A stretch of DNA of 32,750 nucleotides from Spirochaetota bacterium. Its GTDB lineage: Bacteria > Spirochaetota > UBA4802 > JAGODF01. Each line of letters begins with the position of its first letter. Position 1 is the first letter of the stretch. The translations under genes and the position numbers were made by a program. The notes below the pieces were generated by a model. That model searched no databases and was not told where the DNA came from. It was given only the letters and a program-made list of their open reading frames with translations. The stretch spans positions 1 through 32,750 of the forward strand of contig JAKQCH010000075.1 in NCBI GenBank assembly GCA_029573825.1, in the 5' to 3' direction. Shown here piece after piece: positions 1 to 6,796 of the stretch.

Positions 1-1
1 C

Positions 2-589
2 CTTGGCCGAATTAATCAGGCTGCGGGGTTCAGGCTTCTCGCTCACGCGGGGGAGGGCGGTGTCGTATCGGTGTCAAAGATTGTTCCTGTGGCGGGAGGA
101 GTTCTGAGCGGACTCTTCGACGCTGTGGGATGTTATATCACAGGGAAGGCCGCGAAGAGAATTTTTGGCGGAGGAAAAGTTCCGGACAATGAGGAGTATA
201 CTGTCGTACTCTACGAAGAACATCTTTCCCGTATCATTACCTCCGCGTCAAAATATGTCCGGAGCATTACTCTCCCCGAAGACAACCGGATCGTGGTGAG
301 GTTTTCAGGAATTCTGCATGGTCTCTCCCTCCGGTTTCTCTCATTTGCTGATGATGTGCTGCAGTTTGAGATAGAGGGATGGCCGGTAACCCGGTGGATT
401 GCGGGGAAAGTCCTGGACCATGCGGCAAAAAGATTGCCGGGACAGACCGGGAGCTGCGTTTCCCGAAAACGAAATGTGATCAGCATACAGATAAATAATC
501 TGGTTCGGGAATATACCGGTAACCTGAAGGGGATTACGCTGAGTGCTCTTGATATTCGCAAAGGAAAAATCAGTCTGACCCTCCGGTAA
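2..589 (+). CDS. EcsC-family protein, 5'-truncated by the window edge
   Basis: The frame is open from base 2 to the TAA at 587-589, so the gene begins before the window. The first visible residues (LGRINQAAGF, then a Gly/Val-rich stretch KIVPVAGGVLSGLFDAV and GKAAKRIF) match the C-terminal end of the EcsC domain, an uncharacterised family named after Bacillus EcsC. A GTG at 71 could be taken as a start, but it lies inside this conserved stretch, so I treat it as internal. After the EcsC part come about 135 residues of mixed alpha/beta character (from about base 180) that I cannot assign. They may be a C-terminal accessory domain. No signal peptide can be judged because the N terminus is missing. 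There is no clear terminator hairpin after the stop. The family call is fairly sure; the cellular role is unknown. Confidence 0.7.
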   Translation, partial: LGRINQAAGFRLLAHAGEGGVVSVSKIVPVAGGVLSGLFDAVGCYITGKAAKRIFGGGKVPDNEEYTVVLYEEHLSRIITSASKYVRSITLPEDNRIVVRFSGILHGLSLRFLSFADDVLQFEIEGWPVTRWIAGKVLDHAAKRLPGQTGSCVSRKRNVISIQINNLVREYTGNLKGITLSALDIRKGKISLTLR

Positions 590-674
590 CTTTTTATGAA
601 AATATCAATAACTCTGTTAAAAAAGCAGTATCTGTAAAAGTGTACAAAAAATCACAATAATCATGCATATAAAT

Positions 675-703
675 TTGACATAATCCCAATTGTGTTCTAT
701 TAT
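675..703 (+). promoter_or_regulatory. Sigma-70-type promoter of the PilZ gene
   Basis: TTGACA at 675-680, a 17-base spacer, then TATTAT at 698-703. The -35 is perfect and the -10 matches 5 of 6 positions. Transcription would start near 710, about 30 bases before the PilZ start codon. This is one of the two best promoters in the window and implies vegetative, housekeeping expression. Confidence 0.75.
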
Positions 704-738
704 TAATCCTGTCGGCATACATACACCGGGGGGGATTC

Positions 739-1122
739 ATGGATGACAGGAGAGAATATGAACGTTACGAAAGGGATATCAGGGTTGAGTATGAATATTT
801 TAGTATTCGGGAAACGGAAGAGGGGAAAAATGCCTCCCGGTCATCCGGAAAGATTGTCAATATCAGCCTCGGAGGTGTTTTTCTGCTTTCTGATACACCC
901 CTTGAGCAGGATATGCCGGTGTCCATGTTTTTTAAACGGAAAGATGAATCGAACGGACGGGACGATGTCGTTCTTATTACCAGTGGAACTGTGCTGAGGT
1001 CCGGACATGTGTATGATGACTTTGTGATGATGAAGAAATTTGATCTTTCCGCCAATGACGGCAGCTACTTCGCTGTCGTGAAATTTGAAAAGCCGGTGTT
1101 TGATCTGACGTCGGTATTGTAA
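739..1122 (+). CDS. PilZ-domain protein (probable c-di-GMP receptor)
   Basis: A 127-residue stand-alone PilZ domain. The two c-di-GMP-binding signatures are visible. An Arg-rich RxxxR-type motif lies near the N terminus (DRREYERYERD, residues 2-12), and the (D/N)xSxxG motif is NISLGG at about residues 41-46, followed by a beta-rich body. In this family c-di-GMP is held between the Arg motif and the NxSxxG loop, so binding is plausible. The start ATG at 739 is supported by a G-rich Shine-Dalgarno stretch at about 729-735. There is no signal peptide or membrane segment, so it should be cytoplasmic. It is monocistronic, with its own strong promoter upstream and a convergent gene downstream. The output partner cannot be read from the context. 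PilZ proteins usually act on motility, exopolysaccharide or gene expression. Confidence 0.85.
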   Translation: MDDRREYERYERDIRVEYEYFSIRETEEGKNASRSSGKIVNISLGGVFLLSDTPLEQDMPVSMFFKRKDESNGRDDVVLITSGTVLRSGHVYDDFVMMKKFDLSANDGSYFAVVKFEKPVFDLTSVL

Positions 1123-1140
1123 TATGCTTTTCCATACGTA

Positions 1141-1166
1141 ATAAAAGAGGCGCCACATGGCGCCTC
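1141..1166 (-). terminator. Rho-independent terminator of the EF-G-like gene
   Basis: Perfect 8-bp stem (1147-1154 with 1159-1166, GAGGCGCC/GGCGCCTC) with a 4-base loop. Read on the minus strand it is followed by TTTTAT. It lies 10 bases beyond the stop of the minus-strand EF-G-like gene. On the plus strand no T tract follows, so it terminates mainly the minus-strand transcript. Confidence 0.8.
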
Positions 1167-1176
1167 ACGGATGTCA

Positions 1177-3285
1177 CTATTTGTTTGCTTCATCTTCAAG
1201 AAATTTCTTTCTTTCCTCGATTACCTTGTCCGCAATCCTTCCGGAAATCGGGTCGTAGTGGGAAAATTTCATTTCAAATGTCGCTTTACCGCTGGTCATT
1301 GCCCGGAGGTCAATGGTGTAGCGGAGCATCTCTGCGAGGGGAACCTGTGCCTTGACAACGGACACAGCGCTGCTGGATTCATCGGTGCTCCCCATTCCCA
1401 TGACTTTTCCCCGCCTGCTGGTGATATCATTCAGTATATCACCCATAAAATCCTTGTCCACGTAGATGTCGACATCCATTACCGGTTCAAGAAGAATGGG
1501 TCCTGCGGCTTCGAGAGATTTTTTGAGGCAGTTCCTCGCGGCAATCTTGAAGGACATTTCTGATGAGTCAACATCATGATATGAGCCGAAATACAGTTCA
1601 ACACCCACGTCGACGATGGGAAATCTGGCGAGTACACCATCCCCCATTCCTTCCTTGACCCCTTTTTCAACACCGGGGATGTACTGTTTGGGGACAACAC
1701 CTCCCACGATGCTGTCTTTGAATTCATAACCAGCACCGCGATCAAGGGGCCATACTCTGAAATGTACTTCACCGTACTGGCCGTGACCGCCGCTCTGTTT
1801 CTTGTGTTTGTACTGCGCTTCGGCTTTTTTTGTTATCGTTTCCCTGTATGCGACACGGGGAACATCGGTCACAACATCGAGTTTAAATTTTTCACTCAGG
1901 GTCTTCAGAATGATATTCAGCTGCATTTCACCCATGCCTGAGAGAACGGTCTGCTTCGTTTCCGCGTTGAATTCGTATGTGATTGTCGGATTTTCATCGG
2001 TGATTCGCGCAAACACCTGACCGATCTTGTCCTCATCGCCCTTTTTTGCCGATTCAATGGCATAGGAAAAAACAGGATGGGGAAGGTTGATAACCGGCAG
2101 TATGACAGGCTTTTTGGGATCGCACACGGTGTCCCCGGTAGCTGTCTTTTCAAGTTTCACAATGACACCGATGTCTCCTGCTGAGAGTTTCGGAACATCG
2201 AACTGCTTGTTGCCAATCATGGTGAACAGCTTGGAGGTGCGCTCTTTTACGCCTTTGCTGGTATTCAGGATTTCAGTGTCAGGGTTGAGTTCGCCGGAAA
2301 TAATCTTCACATAATTAAAGCGTCCGGCGTACTGATCAATATATGTTTTCCATACAACAGCGGAAAGCGGTTCATCAGACCCGCTCCTGACAACAATTTC
2401 TTTTGTGCTGTCGTCCGGATTGAACCCTGTATACTCCTTACCCATTACAGGGCTCGGGGCAAACCGTTTAATCACGTTAAGAAGGTTTTTAATGCCGATA
2501 ACCTTTGTTGCCGAGCCGCATATTACCGGACTCAGTTTTGCCTGGGCAACGAGTGTCCGTATGCCCGTTGCAACCTCTTCATCAGTCAGTGTTTCCCCTT
2601 CAAGAAATTTTTCAATGAGTTCATCATCACTTTCTGCGGCAAGTTCAACAAGGCTTGTGCGGGCGACATCAGTGGTATCCTTCATGTCGGCGGGTACGTC
2701 GGTTATAAGAATGTTTTTCCCGTCGCCTTTTGGCGACATCGCTTTCATGTCAATGAGATCAATAACACCGGTGAATGTTTCAGCGCTTCCTACCGGTATG
2801 CAGAGCGATGCGAGGTTTGCTCCAAGGTCCTGCTTGACAGTTTCAACAATATCAAAGCTCGCGCGTTCTTTGTCCATCTTGTTTACAAAGAATATCGTGG
2901 GAATGTTGTGTGCTTTTATGTACCGCCATGCTTTTTCTGTTTCAATCTGCACACCGTCAACAGAATCGATAACCATAATAGCGGCGTCGGCAGCCTGCAG
3001 CGCGGCACGGGCTTCACCGATGAAGTCCGACATTCCCGGCGTGTCAATGATGTTTATCTTAACGTCGTCAATCTCCACGAAACCCATGGCGCTCCGAATG
3101 GACATCTGCCTGTTCTTTTCTTCGTCGTCATAGTCCGATGTGAGGGAACCCTGCGCGGGATTTCCGATCTTGTCAATGTTGCCGGTGACAAAAAGGATTG
3201 CGTCCAGAAGTGTTGATTTTCCTGTACTGCCGTGTCCGATAATTGCCACGTTGCGGATTTGCTCAGACTTATATTCCTTAAGCAT
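1177..3285 (-). CDS. Elongation factor G-like translational GTPase (EF-G2 type)
   Basis: A 702-residue, full-length EF-G-like protein: GTPase domain, domain II, and domains III-V. The G motifs are G1 GHGSTGKST (17-25), G3 DTPG (81-84), G4 NKMD (135-138) and G5 around CGSA. The G1 sequence and the region NRQMSI (about 58-63), which replaces the usual RGITI of G2, mark it as a divergent EF-G paralogue of the EF-G2 group rather than the main translocase. In spirochaetes and some other phyla two EF-Gs divide translocation and ribosome recycling. Which job this one does cannot be told from sequence. Start choice: a GGAGGT lies at 3298-3293, only 1 base from an ATG at 3291 but 7 bases from the ATG at 3285, so 3285 is preferred. 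It is a single gene with a terminator right after it. It is not next to rpsL, rpsG or tuf, which also fits a paralogue. Confidence 0.9.
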   Translation of the reverse strand: MLKEYKSEQIRNVAIIGHGSTGKSTLLDAILFVTGNIDKIGNPAQGSLTSDYDDEEKNRQMSIRSAMGFVEIDDVKINIIDTPGMSDFIGEARAALQAADAAIMVIDSVDGVQIETEKAWRYIKAHNIPTIFFVNKMDKERASFDIVETVKQDLGANLASLCIPVGSAETFTGVIDLIDMKAMSPKGDGKNILITDVPADMKDTTDVARTSLVELAAESDDELIEKFLEGETLTDEEVATGIRTLVAQAKLSPVICGSATKVIGIKNLLNVIKRFAPSPVMGKEYTGFNPDDSTKEIVVRSGSDEPLSAVVWKTYIDQYAGRFNYVKIISGELNPDTEILNTSKGVKERTSKLFTMIGNKQFDVPKLSAGDIGVIVKLEKTATGDTVCDPKKPVILPVINLPHPVFSYAIESAKKGDEDKIGQVFARITDENPTITYEFNAETKQTVLSGMGEMQLNIILKTLSEKFKLDVVTDVPRVAYRETITKKAEAQYKHKKQSGGHGQYGEVHFRVWPLDRGAGYEFKDSIVGGVVPKQYIPGVEKGVKEGMGDGVLARFPIVDVGVELYFGSYHDVDSSEMSFKIAARNCLKKSLEAAGPILLEPVMDVDIYVDKDFMGDILNDITSRRGKVMGMGSTDESSSAVSVVKAQVPLAEMLRYTIDLRAMTSGKATFEMKFSHYDPISGRIADKVIEERKKFLEDEANK

Positions 3286-3405
3286 ACTCATGACCTCCAG
3301 AAGTTTCCGAAATTATAAAAATAATAATACATGTATTAATGAAAAATATGGTTTCCATGCTGAATGAGGGGGAAAAGACCATATCTCATGATTCTGGATC
3401 AAGGC

Positions 3406-3434
3406 TTGTAAAACTAATAACAGGTCAATATTTT
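3406..3434 (+). promoter_or_regulatory. Possible promoter of the pseudouridine synthase gene
   Basis: TTGTAA (3406-3411), 17 bases, then TATTTT (3429-3434) in the divergent gap between the EF-G-like gene and the pseudouridine synthase gene. Both boxes match the sigma-70 consensus only in part. It would leave a leader of about 120 bases before the start I prefer (3562). Confidence 0.3.
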
Positions 3435-3561
3435 GTAAAGTAATTTATTTATGAAATTGCAGATTGCGGCGGGAGCTATACCTTGTATTTTTTTATTTTG
3501 TGTTGATATTACCCTGCTCAGAGATGAAAATGGCGGTATAAGCAGAAAGAGGTATGCGTTC

Positions 3562-4287
3562 ATGTCACTGAATGTTCTCTATGAAGATAATCACCTGATT
3601 GCCGTGAATAAACCCGCCGGGATTCTGTCCCAGCAGGATTACACGGGACAGCCTTCACTACTGGATATGGTTAAGGAGTATGTAAAAGTGCGGTATAATA
3701 AGCCGGGGAATGTTTTCATCGGACTTGTGCACCGGCTTGACCGGCCCGTTTCAGGATCGATTGTATTTGCGAGAACATCGAAAGCCGCGAAGAGGCTCTC
3801 GGAACAGTTCCGGGAGAAGGACACGGAAAAGATATACTGTGCCGTGGTGGGAACTGTGGGATGCAATACTCTGCATGACAACGAAGTCGGTGCGTGGATA
3901 TGTCTTGAGCAAAATGTTGAACGTCGGGGGGACAAATCGGTTGTTGTAAAAAATAAAACGGCGGCATCGCAGCGCTGCATACTGGAGTATACTCCCGCGG
4001 CTTTCACAGAGAGAGAGGCGCTGCTTCTTGTGCGCCTCATTACAGGGCGAAAACATCAGATCCGTGCCCAGCTTGCTTCCATGGGCATGCCGGTCCTCGG
4101 GGACAGGCATTACGGGGCATCCCCCCTTCAGGTGACAGAGGCAATCTGTCTCCATTCATTTTCTCTGAAGATTATGCATCCTACCACCGGGGATTACCTT
4201 GAATTCCGCTCTCCCCTCCCGCGGTACATGTCAGAGCGGTTTAATGGATTTGAAGATATCGACGGGGTACTCGGGGAGTATATCTGA
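3562..4287 (+). CDS. RluA-family RNA pseudouridine synthase
   Basis: A 241-residue catalytic domain of the RluA family, which converts uridine to pseudouridine in rRNA or tRNA. The signature HRLDRPVSG contains the catalytic aspartate (D60). The N-terminal strand LYEDNHLIAVNKPAG is also typical, as is the C-terminal GRKHQIRAQLA block. There is no S4 domain, so it resembles the short stand-alone members. The frame is open back to an ATG at 3451. The ATG at 3562 has an AGAGGT Shine-Dalgarno 8 bases upstream and begins exactly where family members begin, so the extra 37 residues are probably leader. The RNA target cannot be assigned, because RluA, RluC, RluD and TruC share this core. The gene converges with the next one, with only 5 bases between stop codons. 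Confidence 0.88.
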   Translation: MSLNVLYEDNHLIAVNKPAGILSQQDYTGQPSLLDMVKEYVKVRYNKPGNVFIGLVHRLDRPVSGSIVFARTSKAAKRLSEQFREKDTEKIYCAVVGTVGCNTLHDNEVGAWICLEQNVERRGDKSVVVKNKTAASQRCILEYTPAAFTEREALLLVRLITGRKHQIRAQLASMGMPVLGDRHYGASPLQVTEAICLHSFSLKIMHPTTGDYLEFRSPLPRYMSERFNGFEDIDGVLGEYI

Positions 4288-4292
4288 TTCTG

Positions 4293-5381
4293 TTACTGGA
4301 TTTTATCGACAACCATGTCAATGTCGAATGGTTTCTGTATGGTGACAATGTTCCCATCCTCAGGGAACATGTCCGGCGAAAAATCACCGCCGTGAATTAT
4401 AATGAACTGCGCGCTATTCTTATGTGAAGAGATGATGGCGGTCATTTCAGCCTCAGACTGCCTGATGCAGCCGTAATCAATAATGACGGTGGTCGAATCG
4501 CCAAGGTGTTCTCTGATATCTTCGGGGTGAATTTTACGGGTCGTGAAGCCCCGTTCATGAAGGGTTTCCCGCAGTACCATTTCAATGATGATGTCGTCAA
4601 AGCAGAGCAGCACAAGTTTGCCCCCGGCGCCCGCTTCGGTTTTTTCCTGGTCCTTCCTGATTTCCTCGACTGTCTGCAGAAAAACTGCAGAGGGGAACGA
4701 TATGATTATTTCAATGCCATACTCCGCAGCGAAATCTGACAGCGTAACGATGGCGCCGATATTGCGGAGGTTCTCAAAAGGAGTGCTGAGGCCGATGGTG
4801 ATGTGGTATTGACCATCGTCTGAATAGGAAAACAGAAGTCTGGTAAACTTGCTGATGTCGGGCATGTTGTCCTTCAGCCCTGAAAAGGATATTTTTATCC
4901 TGACATTTGAATGGTCTTCATCAATAGTGACGAGACATTCTGAAGCGGCGTCCATGAATTGTGCAATAGAAATAAAAATACTATACAGGGAATCGCGGAG
5001 TATTACCCGTGATGTGTTGATGCTGGAATGGCGGGAGGCCGGGTTTACCCTGAAGGTTCCCGTCTGAAGCAGGGTGCTGATATCGCCGGTGACGCTTTCC
5101 ACCAGTTCTCTGCAGTCAATCTCTTCGTATGTGGGGTCAATAATTGTTTTGATAAAATCGGCGCGTTCCTGGAAGTACATATACGAGAGGGTGGTGAGGG
5201 AGGTGATGACATGTTTGAATCCTTCGGGGATGCTGCTCCCGAACCATTCTTCTGCCCGGGTCGTCAGAAAATCAATATTGTGGTGCAGGGCATTGAGGAA
5301 CGTGGTGTTCCGCAACTCATATTCATCATGAATCCTTTTCAGGGACTGATTGATGAGATTTTCTATTATTTCCCTTTTCAT
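4293..5381 (-). CDS. Degenerate histidine-kinase-like protein with C-terminal receiver-like domain
   Basis: A 362-residue protein of unknown function. The N-terminal half (about 1-110) is helical and resembles a DHp dimerisation region, with two adjacent His in ALHHNIDFL but no clean H-box. The middle (about 120-225) has the alternating strands of a kinase ATP-lid fold but no convincing N, G1 or G2 boxes. The last 110 residues look like a receiver domain: a hydrophobic strand followed by an FDD acid pair, then VIIDYG with the presumed phospho-acceptor Asp, and IQKPF with the conserved Lys. I infer a signalling protein that has lost kinase catalysis but may still be phosphorylated. There is no good Shine-Dalgarno before the ATG at 5381. 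The frame stays open back to the rlmN stop 63 bases upstream and is the same frame as rlmN. Co-transcription with rlmN is likely. Confidence 0.65.
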   Translation of the reverse strand: MKREIIENLINQSLKRIHDEYELRNTTFLNALHHNIDFLTTRAEEWFGSSIPEGFKHVITSLTTLSYMYFQERADFIKTIIDPTYEEIDCRELVESVTGDISTLLQTGTFRVNPASRHSSINTSRVILRDSLYSIFISIAQFMDAASECLVTIDEDHSNVRIKISFSGLKDNMPDISKFTRLLFSYSDDGQYHITIGLSTPFENLRNIGAIVTLSDFAAEYGIEIIISFPSAVFLQTVEEIRKDQEKTEAGAGGKLVLLCFDDIIIEMVLRETLHERGFTTRKIHPEDIREHLGDSTTVIIDYGCIRQSEAEMTAIISSHKNSAQFIIIHGGDFSPDMFPEDGNIVTIQKPFDIDMVVDKIQ

Positions 5382-5444
5382 CCGCGTAAACTTGTTATGG
5401 TTCTCCTGGTATTCAATTGCTGAAAAAATATCCTCTGAACGTCT

Positions 5445-6560
5445 TTACGTTCCGCATTGCTGAACATGTTCTTCAATAATAGTTTCGGCGTCCGCACAGT
5501 CTTTGTTAATAACAATAGTCAGTTTTTCATCATACCGCTTTCCTGAAAGCTGTCCGCATGCGGCGGATATATCGCTTCCGAGACTTTTTCTTATGGAAAT
5601 TGGAATGTTCATTATCATGAGTTCCCTGATGAAGTCGTCAACTTTTTCAGGGGAGGGGATGTCAAGGGAATGTTTCCCTTCGTTCAGTTTAATCAGGTTT
5701 AGTTTGATCCTGCTGTAACGGAACATCTTTTTTAAACGCATGGCATCTTCTTTCGAAATGTTGTCGCCGCGCATTACATATTCAAGGGTCACCCGGTTCC
5801 TTGAAACGGGAAATTTTCGTTCAAGGAGTTCGGAGATATTACTGATGGGATATTTTTTTTCAACGGGCATTACCTTTTGCCGTTTTTCAGGCAGGGTGTC
5901 ATTGAGGGACAGGGCAAGGTTGTATGGCCTTTTCTCATCAATAAACCGTTCAATTCCCGGAAGGACGCCGCAGGTGGATATTGTTATTTTGCGGGTCGAT
6001 ATATGAAATCCGAATGAGTAATTCATGATATCTGCGGCCTTGAGGACATTGTCATAATTCATGAAAGGCTCTCCCATCCCCATGAACACGATGTTGTTGT
6101 TTTTGAGACCGGAGAGCCTTCTCACATGGCACACCTGGTCAATTATTTCAGCTGTTTCCAGGTTGCGCCGGAATCCGATTTTTGCAGTTTCGCAGAAGCT
6201 GCACCCCATGGCGCACCCGATCTGGCTTGAAATACAGATAGTAAGACGCCCGTCCTCAGTGCCGTCATTTTTAAGGAGGACAGATTCAATGAAGTTATCA
6301 TCGCATGTGCGGAACAGAAATTTTTCAGTACCGTCGCGCGACACCTGCCGTTCCTCAAGGGAGAGGGGGGAGAGTACATACTGCTCAGCAAGGGTGCGCC
6401 GGAGGTCCTTCGAGAAATTTGTCATCTCCATGAAGGAGTCGATGTTTCTCTCGTAAAGCCAGTTAAAGAGCTGTTGTGCCCTGTAAGGTTTTTCATTTAG
6501 AGAGGCAAAGAGCACCTCTGCCTCGGGGAGTGTCATATTTTTAATAAATAAAGGCTTCAT
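5445..6560 (-). CDS. rlmN: 23S rRNA (adenine2503-C2)-methyltransferase RlmN (also tRNA A37)
   Basis: A radical-SAM methyltransferase of 371 residues, normal for the family. The 4Fe-4S motif is CxxxCxxC at C116, C120 and C123 (GCAMGCSFC). The upstream Cys of CISSQIGC (C109) and the mechanistic Cys of AACGQL (C335), which forms the protein-RNA crosslink in RlmN, are both present. The SAM-binding GMGEP stands at 161-165. RlmN methylates A2503 in the peptidyl-transferase region and A37 of some tRNAs. The frame runs upstream to an ATG at 6656, but family alignment and a likely promoter inside that extension favour MKPLFIKNM at 6560. An ACAGGA is present 13 bases before it, rather far. The degenerate kinase/receiver gene follows in the same operon. 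Confidence 0.9.
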   Translation of the reverse strand: MKPLFIKNMTLPEAEVLFASLNEKPYRAQQLFNWLYERNIDSFMEMTNFSKDLRRTLAEQYVLSPLSLEERQVSRDGTEKFLFRTCDDNFIESVLLKNDGTEDGRLTICISSQIGCAMGCSFCETAKIGFRRNLETAEIIDQVCHVRRLSGLKNNNIVFMGMGEPFMNYDNVLKAADIMNYSFGFHISTRKITISTCGVLPGIERFIDEKRPYNLALSLNDTLPEKRQKVMPVEKKYPISNISELLERKFPVSRNRVTLEYVMRGDNISKEDAMRLKKMFRYSRIKLNLIKLNEGKHSLDIPSPEKVDDFIRELMIMNIPISIRKSLGSDISAACGQLSGKRYDEKLTIVINKDCADAETIIEEHVQQCGT

Positions 6561-6614
6561 TGATGGTATTACATCCTGTGATGATATAATGGTAATATAA
6601 TGAAGCATATCACA

Positions 6615-6642
6615 TTTATACAAATGATTTTTATGCAACCAA
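6615..6642 (-). promoter_or_regulatory. Possible rlmN promoter
   Basis: On the minus strand TTGGTT (6642-6637), 16 bases, then TATAAA (6620-6615). It would start transcription about 45-50 bases upstream of the ATG at 6560. A second option is TTGTCA (6656-6651), 17 bases, TAAAAA (6633-6628). The surrounding gap is very A+T-rich, so false matches are easy. Confidence 0.3.
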
Positions 6643-6649
6643 ATTTTTG

Positions 6650-6696
6650 TTGACAATATTACATAATAATTATTCGTGCTACATTATGTTTATAAT
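6650..6696 (+). promoter_or_regulatory. Control region of the TonB-dependent receptor gene with palindromes
   Basis: A perfect -35 hexamer TTGACA lies at 6650-6655, but no good -10 sits 16-18 bases on. A TATAAT is at 6691-6696. Between them lie a perfect 10-base palindrome (AATAATTATT, 6665-6674) and a 7-bp inverted repeat (ACATAAT 6661-6667 with ATTATGT 6683-6689). A+T palindromes in front of TonB receptors are often metal-repressor (Fur-type) operators. That is inference, as the 19-base Fur consensus is not fully met. Confidence 0.3.
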
Positions 6697-6796
6697 AATA
6701 ATATCAGTGCTATTTTAAAAATACAAACTTCCGGCATGGTGATATCGGGAATTATATGCATCCAGGTCTTGAGTACCTGCCGGGAAGGAGGAAGCA

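Noticed and set aside
2405-3133. Long open frame on the plus strand (242 codons)
   Set aside because: It lies wholly antisense to the EF-G-like gene and its translation is low-complexity Ser/Thr/Arg, as expected for the shadow of a real coding strand.
3451-3561. N-terminal extension of the pseudouridine synthase
   Set aside because: It is in frame, but the later ATG has a proper Shine-Dalgarno and family-conserved residues begin only there.
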